Source: Phylloscopus collybita
Lineage: Eukaryota; Chordata; Aves; Passeriformes; Phylloscopidae
Length of the DNA: 64,000 nucleotides
Assembly: GCA_027886175.1 (NCBI GenBank)
Contig: JAJNNQ010000029.1
Location: forward strand, 4,210,501-4,274,500
Direction: 5' to 3'
The position numbers were made by a program, and so were the translations under genes. The notes below the pieces were generated by a model that was given only the letters and a program-made list of their open reading frames with translations, did no database searches and had not been told where the DNA came from. Below are positions 36,876 through 50,226 of the stretch, one piece after another (position 1 is the stretch's first letter; every line of letters starts with the position of its first letter).

Positions 36876-39657
36876 GTAACCCGTCTTGCTCACCAGCTGA
36901 CATGTGTGATAGTTACTGATGTTCTCTACTTCATGACTGTGCAGAAGAAACACAGTCCTGGGTCAAATTTCTCTACATTATGCCACTGCATGCCCTTGTC
37001 TAAATTCTGCCATGAATTTAAGTCTCTCTGAGAAGAGAAGAATATTTTGGTTCTGAGGGGTTTTGATGCCCAAAAACTCTTGATCTTTCTGAGGCAATTA
37101 CCAGTAAATCCTGTTTATACCATTCTGTATCACACTAATAAATTGCTCTTGCTCCTTTAAAATGTACTGCTGTATTGGTTTTTGTGGAAAGTTAGGCTAC
37201 CTTTAGCTTTGAATGACTTAACAGCTGCAAATTCAGAAGAATCAAGTTCTTTTTGTCTTGTCAGATAAATCAGCCCTCACAGGCCTTTCTGCCCTTTCCC
37301 ACATTCTCTTTTCTGTCTACTTTGACTCCTTGACTGTTAATTTCAGAAGGAGGAAAGTAACTGCTGCTTCACAAAACAGTATGTCTTGATTTTTCTTGGG
37401 TGTCACTGCTTAGTCTGGCTTGAGTCTCCCCTAGTTACACAATGACAGTGTAAGTCCAGACTTCTTTGTCATAATTATAAAGTAGAATTTCAGACAGTTT
37501 GGGTTTGAGATCTCAGTTGATGTGGCCAGTTCTATGAGAACCACTATGACCTGTTTTTTAATCAGTGGTCTCCCAGCTGGCTTAAAATATTTACAAGATA
37601 TTTGTGTGAATGTTCTCTGAGGGACACTTGATATCTTTTATCAGAAAATTAATTTATACTCCAGAATGGATAAAAGATTTCTAATGGCTTAAAAATCTAT
37701 GCAAGTTGAAACAAGAAGACTGGATCTCCTGAGGACAGAGTTAACCCTTGTTTGAGAAATTTGGAGCAAATTTTGTGCAGAGAGTCTGTATTTCTTTACA
37801 GGGAAAATGCTTATTTTATGTCTGTGTGAAAGACTATTATGTGTTAAGGCTGCACAGAGAATATTGCAAAATACTGATGAAAATAGAATTGTCAATGCAA
37901 CACTTGATTAATGTGGACCAGGAGTCTGGTGATTTCTTAACTCTGCATCAGCATATACAAGGACTAATTTCATAAAAGCTGACTGTCATTTTTTCTTTGC
38001 TTAAACTTATACTTCAGTATCTAACTCTTCAGTGTTTTGCTTATATATTTTTAATTGTGTATCACAAATTTCATTAAAATACACAAACTTTGCTAGTGGC
38101 AAGTTGTGAAAAACCTTTATTTGAAAGAGTAGTTTCTTCAGCTACATCATACTTCCAATATAACCGCTACTGTTCTCTGAGATGCTGTTTTCAGTTGCCC
38201 ATAAGTTCACATTTTGAGGAGGGGACTATTCTGTGCTATGTATCTGGTTGGGGCTGATATGTATCTGAAGTTTAAGCTCAAGTAGTTCTGCCTTTTCTGG
38301 GAATATGTACAGGAGAATAAACATTCTTCATTGAGAAGAATTGAGAAGACCTTTATGCTTTGTGGAAAAGTTCTTGATGTGGTGGGCAGATAGTTCTTTT
38401 GCCAGATGGTGCTTTCTCTAGCCTTGATCTGGTCAGGTTGTACCTTTGAAGGTGCTTGCAATAAAATCTTTTTTAGAGCCCTGAGCTAAGTTTTGCCTAG
38501 AGATCTCAGCTTGCACTGGGGGTTCTGTATCATCTGTCACACCTTTCCATCTGCCCATACTGTATACCAGTATGAGGCCCACAGAACAGCAAGAGCATAC
38601 TTACTTCCAAGATGAGCATTTTTCAGTACTTGCTCTCACTCAGTATATAGAGGGTGTCTTCCAGATTATCTGTAATCAGGATAATCAGGATAACTCTCAT
38701 CACTATCAGGGCAAAGCAGCATAAGGACTTTGTTGAAGAGCCATTCCCTCAGGCAGAAAATGCTTTTTGCCAGAATTTGAGAGTTGAATGTGGAATTTCT
38801 AATCTGTATTTTCCTCCATGGCCAGAGAATGACTTTCAAATACACTGGCAAAATATGTTTCATATTTTCCTTCATTGGCTTGTCTAGTTAAAGGTCAACA
38901 ATGTACTTGCATAAGCAAGGGCTCTTTTAGCCCCAAATGAGAATCCATGTGGTCTGGAATTTCAATTTTTGTGGCAAAAAAGCAAAGTTAATAACATTAC
39001 AAGAAATTTAATGCTCCAAAGTTAAGCACTCCATTCTCCCGGATTTGTGATCTGCAGTCATTCCTCCTCTTCCCTGTTCTATGACTCTTCCAGATCCTAC
39101 AACAAATAATTCAGGAGTTCTGGAGACAGCAGCCTTATTTAGTCGATAGCTTCCCTGCATTCCCAAACCATCTGTTCTCTACCCCGAATTTTGCAGAGGC
39201 TGTTTAGAAAAACAGACTATACTCACATGCTTAAAAACAGCAGACTAGTGTCTGCACAAAGGGGCCAAGTTTCAACAACCTTAGTATTCTTAGCTTCTAC
39301 CTGAAGATTTTACACTGCAGAGTGTTTGATTTCTCTTAGTTTAATGTAACTTCATGGACAGAGTAGAGATTGTAAGATTAACTGAAGAAAACCAAAATAC
39401 TGAAGCAGGAATAATCTTACATTATTTGAAGAGGAAATAAATCAGGTATCAGAACTGGGAGAATGGTGTGATGTAAACAGATTTCTCCCTTTAAATGTTT
39501 ATTCAATTTTCTTTAAGTTCCTTTTTGTTTCCTTTCCCCACTGGTTATAATTAACGAAAAACTGGTGAGCTGCAATTTTATAGAAAGGCACAGGCTTAAT
39601 TTTTAAAAGTACTTAGTTTAGGATATGACCAGTGTAAAATAGTGTGCATCTGTTTAG

Positions 39658-39869
39658 TTCAAGCAACAAGAAGGCATTGGGCGCTGGCCAGTTCCTGGAA
39701 GTTTGGGGCTGTGGTCTTTGCAGGCACAGCTCCACTGACTCCTCTGAATAAGCCCAAACACTCTCCAACTGTTTTTACTTTCTTTTATCTCAAAATGGAA
39801 TTTGGCATGGCTGCGTCTCTGATCCTGTGGTGCTCTGACACATACTGGTGCAAAGCCCAAGGACTGCAG
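39658..39869 (+). CDS. Possible exon of an unrecognised gene
   Basis: A weak acceptor (CATCTGTTTAG) opens a 212-nt segment with 70 codons and no stop in one frame, ending at a good donor, CTGCAG|GTGGGG. Entry phase is 1 and exit phase is 0, so it would join in frame to the possible first exon at 33758-33830, giving 95 codons so far. It has two short hydrophobic stretches (FGAVVFAGTAPL; FGMAASLILWC). This is phase compatibility, not evidence of a transcript. An open frame of this size occurs by chance in 64 kb. Confidence 0.25.
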
Positions 39870-40691
39870 GTGGGGAGTGTTGTACATAGCCATGCAGAGT
39901 TAAAGTCACAGCAATTCTCTGCTAGCAGTTGCTACACATCCTAATTTTGTAGTCAACTCTTGAATTGGGTAAGTGTATCTATGACTGTGTTTCATGTACT
40001 CTTTTAAAAAAAGAAGTAAAGAAAGGGAGTTGTTTTCTGGCCTTTAAAATATTCTCCTTCCCTACTCCTAAAAACTAGCCAGAATCAATGAGAGTATCTT
40101 CAGAAACATTTAATCTATTCAGCAGTTAGGCTTCATTATTAGTGAATGGCTAAATTCACTAATGCCCACTGGTATTCTTTGTTATACTAATAGCCTGAAT
40201 TAGAGTCTGAAGTTTTGCAGTGTCAAAATCGTGTTTTAGGGTCTGCCTCCTAAAGAAAAGGGCTCCATGGCCTCTTCCTTGTGTGTCTTTTCTGTCTCTC
40301 AGGTTCTTCTGAGGCATCTTAGCCAAGTGACAGTTGTCTGAAAACAAGGTTCTTTTGGGAAAATGTGTGGTTTTGCATAGGATGAGACAAGAGAGAAGGG
40401 AAGTAGCTGGAGATTAGTCTGTTTTCCTTTATACTTTATCCCATTTTATTTATTTTTTTATGACTTTATATAAGTATTAACATTTGCTTTGGAAATCTAG
40501 TAACCTTCAGTGAAGATGAAAGGCAATACTCCATATATTCTGCTTTGATGTTTTCAAAAGGATGTGACTAGTTATGTGTCAGGATAGATTCACCTCACAG
40601 TACCCATTGCATTTCCATGTGGTAATCTGGTTCTTTTCTATTCTGGGTTTGTGTTGACACTATTTCAGGGTCACTGTCATGACCTGGAGAT

Positions 40692-40710
40692 GTCATGTCA
40701 CTGACATGAC
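40692..40710. repeat. Near-perfect 19-bp palindrome
   Basis: GTCATGTCA, one central C, then TGACATGAC: perfect 9-bp arms. A partial third copy (CTGTCATGAC) lies about 15 bases upstream. It resembles a dimeric factor-binding site, but none can be named. Confidence 0.85.
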
Positions 40711-43560
40711 ACTGTTCTTGGAGATGCACTGGGGAAACAGTGATGTAGTGTGATATGGAGCACACTTTGTAGAAGCCAGAGGCCTTTTATTTTAGTTAAG
40801 GTGGAAATGTCTCTGAAAATGTCTAGAGGGGAATTGAGACAGTATTTCTTTTCTGAAGAGTATATGAAAGCATGGAGTTGTCTTTAGATGCTGATAGACC
40901 TCTTTCTGAAAAAGATGAGTGAATTCAGGACTGTGTTTGTCTTGGCTGGCTGGGATAAGGATAGAACTTGTTGCCTAGAAGGGAAGAGGAAGGAGTAGTC
41001 AAAAGGAGATCAGCTGAATGATGTGGTATGGCAAGAGGGAAAAGGACATGTTAGAGGAGATGCAATCAAGAAGATTTTTTGCGTGTGACAAATCAGTACA
41101 CTTTTACACTCCCTGGAATACCACCTTCTACAGTTGCCGGGACTTGTGTGTGGGCTCTTCCAATGCCATACTTTGTTAATGACCCTTAAGGGGCTAACAT
41201 TAACACCTGTTTGTGGTTATTTCCTGTCACTGTTTACTCTCCCAGATGGCACAAATACAATATGCCCAGTGTGTTAGGCATTTGGCAATAATACACTCTT
41301 TGCCAGCTAAATGACATTCATGATAAATTTGGCAGCTATTTCATGGTCTGAATAATCTGTCCTGAGTCAAAACCAAAAACTTAGATTCTCAAAATAAATA
41401 GGAAAGAAATAGCCCAATTGTTTCTCTTTCATCTTATAGTTTGTTTTCTTGTACCAAACGGGTAGAACTGAGAAGAATCGTAAAATCTAAAGGAGTGCTA
41501 AGGTTGAGATAGATGCTCCAGTGCAGTGGGTGTACTCATGTGATCCTGAAACTATTATTTCATGACCAGAGGATATGTGACTTTGTTCTGATGACTGCAA
41601 GCTACAGATATTGGAAGATACTGCTGCAGAGAAGAATGTAATTTCCAAGTCTTGAATTAAGTCTTGCTGTTGCCTGAGAAATATTTAAAGAAGTAACTGG
41701 AAAAGTGATAAACACTGTTTCTGGAGTGCTCTGAGAAGTCATCCAGTACTGGCCAAAATGTTTTGTGTGTGTGTGATGCATGACTTCAGTTTTCAACTCT
41801 GCCTGAGCAGGGAAGATGTCTTTCTAGGACTGTGATGTACCATGTCCATTTGGAGTTCTAAGGAAATGTTTTATACTGACAAAAATAATAAAAAAAAAAT
41901 TGTAATTACTTGGATTTGTTAGAGATGAAAATGTTAAGGACATTTGCTAATTTCTAGCCCAATGGGCAAAAGTCTAAAAGGGGAGTAAATGAATACCTAC
42001 GCTAACCCATTGATCGTCTGCTCGCTGAAATAATTCATATGTAAAATGCTACATTCTGTACAGGAAAGGTCAGATGGGATGCTTATGCCAACAGTATTCA
42101 TATAGATTAATTTTTCAAGATGACATTATTTTAAGGCTGAATCCCTGACAGCTGTGCCTTGGTGAGAGACATGATGGTAAAGTATTTATCTCTGGATTCT
42201 GCACAGACAAATATTCAAAGCCGATTATTTTACTAGATCAAGAGCAAAGACCTTGTGAAGTTGTAAATGTAGTAATTTATTCTTGAAGTCCTTACCATGG
42301 CGCATGTCTGTCTTTTGTGTGTGTGTATAAATGCTGAAGTCAATTAAGAATGCAAGCCAATTTCAAGACAATTTAAGATACAGATTTTGAGTACTGTTTC
42401 TTCAGTATGTTATGTATCTGAGTGAATGTAAGATCATTTGTTCATTAGCTCTTCCCTCTACGATGAATAATTTGTGAATGATCTAGTCAAACTCAGAGAC
42501 TTGGTTCTTTTAAGTAGAAAGGCTCTGAGGCAGAAGATAAAAACAAGGCAAAAGCTGCAGCTGAAGAAAAGCCACTGAATAGTCAGCAACCAGTTTTGCA
42601 GTCAATGTGGATCAATGAAAAGTCATCTTCCACCAGACCATCAGAGAAGAAAAGGTTTTTTAATATAAGGAGGTATCACAAACAGGTGGTCCTTTTTACA
42701 TTCCAGTATGGCCCCTGCATCATCTCCATCATGCAGGGGAGGGCAGTTTATGGGCAAAGGGTACCAAATTAAGTAACCATTGCCCTTGCCCTCCTTCTCA
42801 TTTTTTAAATCTTGTCTCTTTGAAGCAATCTTTAGGCATCTGTAGATCTAGAGTATGGCTGCAATATGTCAAAGGTACTTATGGTAGAAGATTTTTTCTG
42901 TACGTTTCACCAATCTTGATGTCTGAAACATTTATTTATTTCCTAGAAAAGCAACTTTCTTTTTCATTATGTGTGGGGCCAGACTCATGCATGTCCACTG
43001 TAGTGGCCATGTGCAAACTGGTCTTTTAGGTAGGCAATTAAGTAACTGCTTAAGTAGATGAAAGGTGTTAGAAGACAGACAGAAAGAATCAGGATGTCTG
43101 GCTCCAATAGTAATTATTATAACCTGAGACTTTTTTTCCTCCCTTCTGTTAGATGATCCTTTATTGAAATGGGTATGATAAAACAGATAATTTCTAGATT
43201 CAGATAATCTTTGGCTGTTTTACACTGTGCTTCTATAATCACCACTGAATACCATTGCCCAACTGAATGGTGGGTTGGCTCATCGGTGACAAATGGGCAC
43301 ACAAGATATGCTTCAGGTTCTGGAAATGTCAAGCATCTGACTCAGGAGTTGACTTTTTCTATCCAAACAGCTAACAACCACTGGTTAATTTTGGTAGTGA
43401 CGTCCTGCTTACTGCTAACTCTATACTAATTACTGAGGTTTGTCTTCTTAAGAGATTGTGTACCTGCTTGTGCAGAATGTGTGAGAGGTGTGTGTTTTGA
43501 GGCCCAGGCTTAGATTCAAAGGGTTTTGAGTAGCTCCCTCTGTGTGTGAAGAAGCTAAGG

Positions 43561-43641
43561 TGTTTTTGTTGTTGTTTTTTTTGTTGTTGTTGTAATTTTG
43601 TCGTTGTTTGGTGGGGTTTTTTTTTGTTTTTTCTTTTTTTA
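43561..43641. repeat. T/G-rich low-complexity tract
   Basis: GTTGTTGTT and GTTTTTTTTG units. Glutamine/asparagine/lysine-rich minus frames across it are artefacts. Confidence 0.85.
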
Positions 43642-45234
43642 ATGGAGGAGGCTGTGTAGTACAAAGCAAGCCTCTTTCACTACAAATGTTTGACAGCAAC
43701 TCTTAGAACGTATTTAAAGCTTTGAAAGCTTTTGGCATTGGACTAAAAAATTGGAATCTCCATCAATGGCTGGGTCACAGATTTTCTCAACAGCTGAAGA
43801 ATAGTTTCTCCTGTACTGGCATCAAGCAGACTGCTGGAAAGCCTGTTGTATTCTTTCTGCCTGCTTTATCAATATGACTCAAAAAACGAAATCACTTGAA
43901 ATTACTTGACAATTTAAATGCTGATAAATATTGAGGTAGAATGGACTTTACCTGGCTTCTCTCCCAGCTGTGATGACATGGCTGTGCTGACAGTATTAAG
44001 CATGTTTGTGCTTGTGCATGTATATTCACAAAACAGCAGGGCTAAGATGTTATTTACGAAGTTCAGGCAGAAGAAATGTATTTGTGAGAGTTATTTCTCT
44101 CTTTTTAACTTGGATTAACATTTGGAAGTGACCACATGAATAATTTTTACAGGTCTGCTTGATTCATCTCTTCTCTATCTCAAACAAATCTCTTGTCTGA
44201 CTTTGAAAAATGTTAACCACGTGTTATAGAAGCAAAGGACCTGAGCAGGAAAAAGTGGTGCCATGTCTACTGTTCATTCTCCTGAGAAATATCCATAGAG
44301 ATCTATGAAGACTCTGTGGGGTTCCCTTTCCCAACAAGTTGATTAACAAATAAACAAGACATCCTTGTGTCACCTGAGATCTCCCTCTCTCAGGCATGCC
44401 ATTGCCAGTGTGTGCTCAGGGCAGTCTGCATAAGAGTCACAAGTATTAGGAAGAGAGCTGAGAGCACTGTTTTTAGTTTTGAGCACATGGAGCATCCTAA
44501 AAGATGCTTTATTTCAGTCCAGACACTATTTAGCCTGGACTTTAGCTTGTCAGTGCAGTGCAGGGGACATTTTTCAGTATGAAACTAGGATTTTCCAGTC
44601 AAAGGCCATTTGCACATGTTTGAATCCTTTTTATTTTTAATCACTGCTCGTCTCTGTCTTCTTGCTCCCATGTAACACACATTTATTATCAGCAGCAAAT
44701 GGGAACATTTTGTTGATCACATTGTTATTTCTAGTTTTAATAATGTCTTCGTACTGTGATTGATGTGAATAATATGTTTTTGTGCCACAGATTGTCATCA
44801 AAAGAGATTTCCTTCTGGAGAACTTTGGCTTGGCTATAACACTAGACTTAATAAAAATATTAAGATTTATTAAGGATAAGGCTAAAAGAGAAAGAGAAGA
44901 TCCTGACTTTTCAGTGCAGGGAGATGACTGAAGTGTCTAAAGCAGGTTATTCATACTACTGATAAATCTGCCATTCTGACTGATTCCAAATAAACTTCTG
45001 TTACTGTTCTTGAGGCATAGTCTGTATGTGCTTTTGTGTCTGTGTACAACATCCGTTACCAAATTGCCCTGCCCAAAGAACTGCCAGAATTACTCCTAGT
45101 TGCAGCTATGCTAATTAAATTTAGCTGGAGCATCAGCTACTGGGGTGTTTGTGGTCAGGGGGTTTTATAGCCTTTCTTGACATGGATTTGGCCCACTCCA
45201 ACTAGGGTTCTCTTCAAGGTGTTCTTGACACAAC

Positions 45235-45482
45235 CTGGCAGAGCAAAAGGCACAGGGATAATTCTGAACAGACTGTTTATATGCGCCTCACTGTCACAGA
45301 AGTAGGCGGTTCCATTCCTACTCTGTGCCTGGGAATGCCACTGTGTATGTGTGCAATTTAATGATGTCGGGAGTGATACATCCCCAGTCAGGCTCAATAC
45401 AACCAGCTTCCCCAATGTATTTGCAGTGCTGCTGGCTGTGGTGTTTGAAATTTGAGGATCTTTTCTCTGCTTCATGTCCCTA
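45235..45482 (-). CDS. Possible exon of an unrecognised gene
   Basis: On the minus strand a good acceptor (GTTACCTCTTCATATCCAG, ending at 45483) is followed by a frame of about 82 codons open to a CCAG|GTTGTG donor. It contains several N-x-T/S sequons, so it could be extracellular. A second frame is also open over much of the segment, which weakens the case. No family recognised. Confidence 0.22.
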
Positions 45483-45779
45483 CTGGATATGAAGAGGTAA
45501 CAGCCTTGTGACAGCTGTTATTTGCAATCATTGTAACTTTATGTGCCATGATAGGTCCCCTGTTTCCTTGTTCAAATGCACAAACTAGAAGACTCCAATT
45601 GTCCTATTTCTTGGCTGTTCACAGAGCACTTCTAAGCATAAATAACATGTTCTGGTGCAAGCTCCAGACTGTACCTGTGCATTTGGATGTGGAGGCCCAG
45701 GGAGCCTGCCACCATAGGGTTCACGTGCCTTTTATTATAAGGTGAGAAAAGTTTCTCTCCTATGGATCCTTGCAGTGAC

Positions 45780-46140
45780 ATGTCAGTATCACTTAGCTTC
45801 TGTTACTCCATTGGTTTGTTAAGATGATGTAACTCCATGTCACCAACGTTCAGCCTCTGTTTTCCATATATGTATGTTCCCCAGAATGTTTTCCCTTCCT
45901 TTGGTCCTCATTGGTTTCTTTATCCCCTATTGGTTATTACCCTTTAGCCCTCCCCTGTACCCTCCCCCGGTTTTGGGGAAGGTTGCAGCATTTACCATCT
46001 GTGCATGTCGCTGCAACGTTTGGAGTTAACCCAATCTACCTGTTTTGGCATTGTGATACAGAAACAAGAAAGCATACCAGCTATTAGCAAACAGCATACC
46101 AACTGTTGTCAGCCTGTAGGGTTAGTTGAATATCCAACAC
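45780..46140 (+). mobile_element. LTR-like sequence, second copy of the 28-kb type
   Basis: The C/T-rich block has CCAAT-type boxes (CTCATTGGTTTC near 45908, CTATTGGTTATT near 45927) followed by a CCCTCCCC(C) stretch and GGTTTTGGGG. It resembles the 27.7-28.4 kb sequence in order and wording. Ends are not defined and it may be truncated. Confidence 0.35.
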
Positions 46141-46888
46141 ATTTCTGAAGGGCTGAACAGCCAGTATGTCTCCTTTCACATAAATTCCTACCAGAGGACT
46201 CTCAACCCTGTCAAAAAACAGGCTATGCATTTTGCTCCTCAGATATGGCCCTTTTGCATCTGTTTCTGAACATCTGGTTTTACTGAACGTGCCTTATTTA
46301 AAATAAAATCCTCTAGTTCCCCGAGATGCTTTCTAGAGCTCTGGGGGGTAACACTTCTTTTTCTATTTTCTTCCTGGAATTCTTCTGGGATTTCAGCCTA
46401 AAGAAGAAAGTCTGTAATAAGGCTGCTTGTGTCGGTGAATTGATTAATAAAAGACTGCCACATTTCTTACAAAGATCTGTTCCCCACATTAGCATGATGT
46501 TATGTAAATTCTTACGCATGATGTTATACTGAGAGTCTTTATGGTAGAGGTAACTGCCTTCTTTTATCCATCCTTTTCTTCCCTTAAGTCTTCAAGTCTT
46601 CAGTCTTCTCCACCTCTTGTTAAATGAGAGTGATGACTTTCAAGTTCTTGTCTTGCTGAAATCTTAGCAGGCATTACATATTGCCTGCATCTCCTTCTCA
46701 ACCATAAGGATTTCAAGTAAAAGAGAAACAGGTTTTGGGTTTTTTTTTTTTCACAGAAACATTCCCTGTGTTCCAAAAACCACAGGATTTAAAAATTAAT
46801 TAGTAATCATTGAAATTAATTTTTTACCCAGTGAAAAAGACCCATCAGCTAAACAATTTTTTTTTTTCTGTGTGTAGAAATCAAGGTA

Positions 46889-46930
46889 ATGCCATCTAAT
46901 TTGCAGAGAATGCCATCTAATTTGCAGAGA
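46889..46930. repeat. Perfect 21-bp tandem duplication
   Basis: The 21-bp unit ATGCCATCTAATTTGCAGAG+A occurs twice in direct succession (46889-46909 and 46910-46930) with no difference. Perfect identity suggests recent slippage. Confidence 0.95.
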
Positions 46931-47452
46931 TGTTAGTGCCATATAAGAATAATATGTCCTTATACCCAGTGTGTTTGGTTTGTTGGGTGTGTGGGGTTTT
47001 TGTTTGTTTGTTTGTTTTTGTTATTTTGCAAATAAAAATTTTTAGCTGGAATTTTGTTTTTCTCCTTCCTTCCTTGAAAATAATTTGAGAGATATGTAAA
47101 CTGTGGTAGGAATTATTCTTCAGTTTTACAAAACAGAAATTAATAATTTTACTATGGCTTTGGTCTTTGTTCAGCCTTCTTTTTTGTTAGAACTCAATGT
47201 TAAAATGCTGTTTGACTTGCATGAGTTGTCATGTTGAAGTTGAGCTTCTACTTCAGTTTAAGACACTGAACTTGTGTTTAGTTATTCCTGGGGAAGGAAT
47301 GTGTTCTTTCATGAAAACTGTAGGAAGAGAACTGTAGCATTTTTTGATGTAAGACTCCTGATAAAAATTGTGGATTTGCTGTAGTGGGGAGGATTTTGTT
47401 ATTATGTTTGGTCCCATGGCTTGTTCCAGGCTTGTTTGGCAAAGCTCATTAC

Positions 47453-47474
47453 TTTTTTTTTTTTTTTTTTTTTT
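47453..47474. repeat. Run of 22 T
   Basis: A homopolymer without an identifiable retrocopy on either side. It may be the complement of an old poly(A) tail. Confidence 0.9.
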
Positions 47475-50085
47475 ATGTTGGGGCTGATACATTTTTGAGG
47501 CACTTCTTCATTTAGGGCTATGAATATTTTGTCTTTTCTGAAATTTCTTATTCCAGACCAGTATTCTTATTTCCTTCTTCACTGATTAGCTGGCACAGAT
47601 AGCACTGGGACAACTGTTTCTCCTCTCCCTTATTAGGTTACTCTTTCTTCAAAGTTCCAGCATCCATTTGGTCTGCTTTAATATTTCTCATTCTCTCTGT
47701 GTGCTGCTTTGCCTTTTTAATGGATTTTATTTAGTTGTGAAAACAAGAAAATATTAGAGCTGTCAGTTATCTTTTGTCCATTTTGCAGTTAGTCTGTAGT
47801 GGCTCTGAAAGTTCTTGTCAAGTTAATAGATTGGCTGCAAAAACAGCCATTTCAAGCATGCTGTCTTTCACTGGCTATTTATATTCTTCAGTTTACTTTA
47901 TAATTGCATTGACAAACACTTTTTTTTTGTTTGAAGTTCACTGGTTCATCCTGCAAGACGTGCTAGAATTATTTAATAACACAAAACTATGTGTAATTAC
48001 TTTTATTTTTAACTAAAAATTTAAGTTCTTACTTTTTTGTGTGTTGCACAGGGGGTAAACTAAATAATATAAATGTCACATGGTTTATGGGACAAAGTCT
48101 GCTTTTGTATTCCTTCTGGACTGATTATCCATCATGGGTAATATTCAGTCATTTCTCTGCAAAGATGTGAGTAGCTCCACTGTTTGAAATGCAGACCTGG
48201 GACTACTGGGTTTCTAAGGAAAGAGATTTTGGACCAAATTTGACCTGTTCAGACCATTTAATGCTGATGGGGAGAGTTAATTGCAAAAATTCATACAGTA
48301 TATTCTATGAGTCTTTTCTTTCCACATAATCTGTAAATAAGAAGGCTAGATATATTACAGGGAAGTGAATCTCTTAAGATCTGTAGGATTAGAAGACTGA
48401 GTATTGACTTCAAAGGGAACTAAATGCTTTTAAACAGCTTGCCTTTGACATTATTTTTGGGAATGCTTGCATAGCTGGACAATGGTCAATACAAATCTTT
48501 GACAGCAGAAATTGGCCCAAGTTCTCTGCCTCTTTTAGGGAGGTTTGCAGCTTTCAATTTGCTTTATCAGCAGAGCAGTTAGGTTCTGTTCTCTGAACTG
48601 AGGATAATAAGATTTGGAAAGGCTTGTGAAATATATGTAATTTTGCAGAAGATGTAGAAAAGCTACACCAGAAAACATTAAGAAAAATGATGATTCAGAG
48701 ATGTCTGTTGTGGTCTAACCCAGACTTTGACACGCCACAGTCCCAGTGACAAAGTTTTATGCAAACTTTTGTACTGTTTAGTGGCTGATGACTCCACTTG
48801 GCTTGTGTTTCACTTCATTTTTAGCCTGTGCACAGCAGTGATAAAGATAATGGTTATTCTACAGTCATCATTCCCTGACAACAAAAAGTCAATCTGGGCA
48901 TTTGCAAATAACACAGTAATTTCTTGACCCATACAGTGTATCTCCCAGGGACTTTAGAGAGGACATGGTCATGCAGATGTCAGCTTCTATACTGTACGGC
49001 CGCATCTTGATGTGGACTCAGTATCTACAGTACACAAGATGACTGTCACTTGTGCTGTGACTGTCAGTGTCTGCTCTGTGGCCACTTTCCAAGCTTCAGA
49101 GAGAAGACTTCCCCCTACTTTGTCCTTTTTTACCCAGTACCAGATGGTACATCATTAGAGCTTCTTCCTGTTCTCATTCCCCATAATATGTCCACAAGAC
49201 AAGGAAATACTGCCTTCTGGAGAGCAAGGAGAATTCAGATGACCAAAAAAAGTCTTCCTCTTCCTCACGTGAGGCCTTAAAAAGCACCTAGCACTGAGGG
49301 ATCAGCCTTCAGTCAGTTTGCTGCAGGCTGCTCAGTACTTTATTGCTGGACACCGAGGGACTTCACTCCTGACACGACAGCCCTATTTGTGCAGAGGCCC
49401 AGCAGCCTTTACCTTTTCAGCAAAGCCACTGGAGAGCCACTGAGAAGGGCACTTTGCTGAGCACGCAGGCAGCTTCTGGGGTGCCAGGAATGAAAGGAAG
49501 CTCTACCATCTGCTTATCTCTCTATTCCCTAAAGCATCATGCCTGACAGTTGCTACTCTCATACCTTATTTGCAGGTTACGCCAATGCTTTCTGGATGTC
49601 TAGAGTCAGCAGACTTGGTTTTCATATAATGTTTACATACTCTTCTTATCATCTCAGGTATTATTTCACTTCCTTATCTTGAATGTGCTTGGTACATGAA
49701 GTTATCTGGCCTCTGTTCTTCTGTTCTCATCCTGCCTTCTTTTCTTGGCAGCTGTAATTTCTACTTTTTCTTTCCATAATAAACTTTTATAATTTAATTT
49801 CTTCTTTTTTAGTCCTATTATAATTTGTACAGGTTTCTACTTGCCTTGAAAATCATTTCTAAAATTTCAGTTCTCCCTATAGGAAGTGTGAGTCTTGGCC
49901 TATATATCTCTCCCTAATATGTAGTATATATTACTGACATTTACATCTGACCTAATGATTTGTAGGATCACGTGACAGAGAAGTTGTGGGGGAGGGGGGG
50001 GTTTCATACTCCCCTTTATTTTTTCTGATGACTTCTGGCTTTGTTGCTATGTATTTCTAGTTGTCTGGTTTTAAATATCTCCTTC

Positions 50086-50090
50086 ATGTG
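50086..50090. repeat. Target-site duplication, left copy (ATGTG)
   Basis: These five bases directly precede the 5' LTR. The same five follow the 3' LTR at 56717-56721. This proves integrase-mediated insertion and fixes the element's ends. Confidence 0.95.
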
Positions 50091-50226
50091 TGTTCTGGGT
50101 TGTGGAGCCGGGTTTTGTATATTCTATTTACATCTGTTTTGAGGCCTGATGACCCACCTTGATAGGCCATTGTTACCTTCCCCAGCCTGTGCGGTGCATT
50201 TGCATTTCTATACATCTCATGCCCTG

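Larger units (their letters stand above)
36000..45230. other. Mostly unannotated DNA
   Basis: Apart from the two exon candidates above, a G/T-rich tract and a short palindrome, I see no gene or repeat family here. Frames are at most about 100 codons and without motifs. It is likely intronic or intergenic. Confidence 0.5.
46140..50085. other. Unannotated DNA before the retrovirus
   Basis: No gene recognised. It contains the 21-bp duplication, a GTTT-rich run near 46978-47020 and a run of 22 T (47453-47474). Confidence 0.55.
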
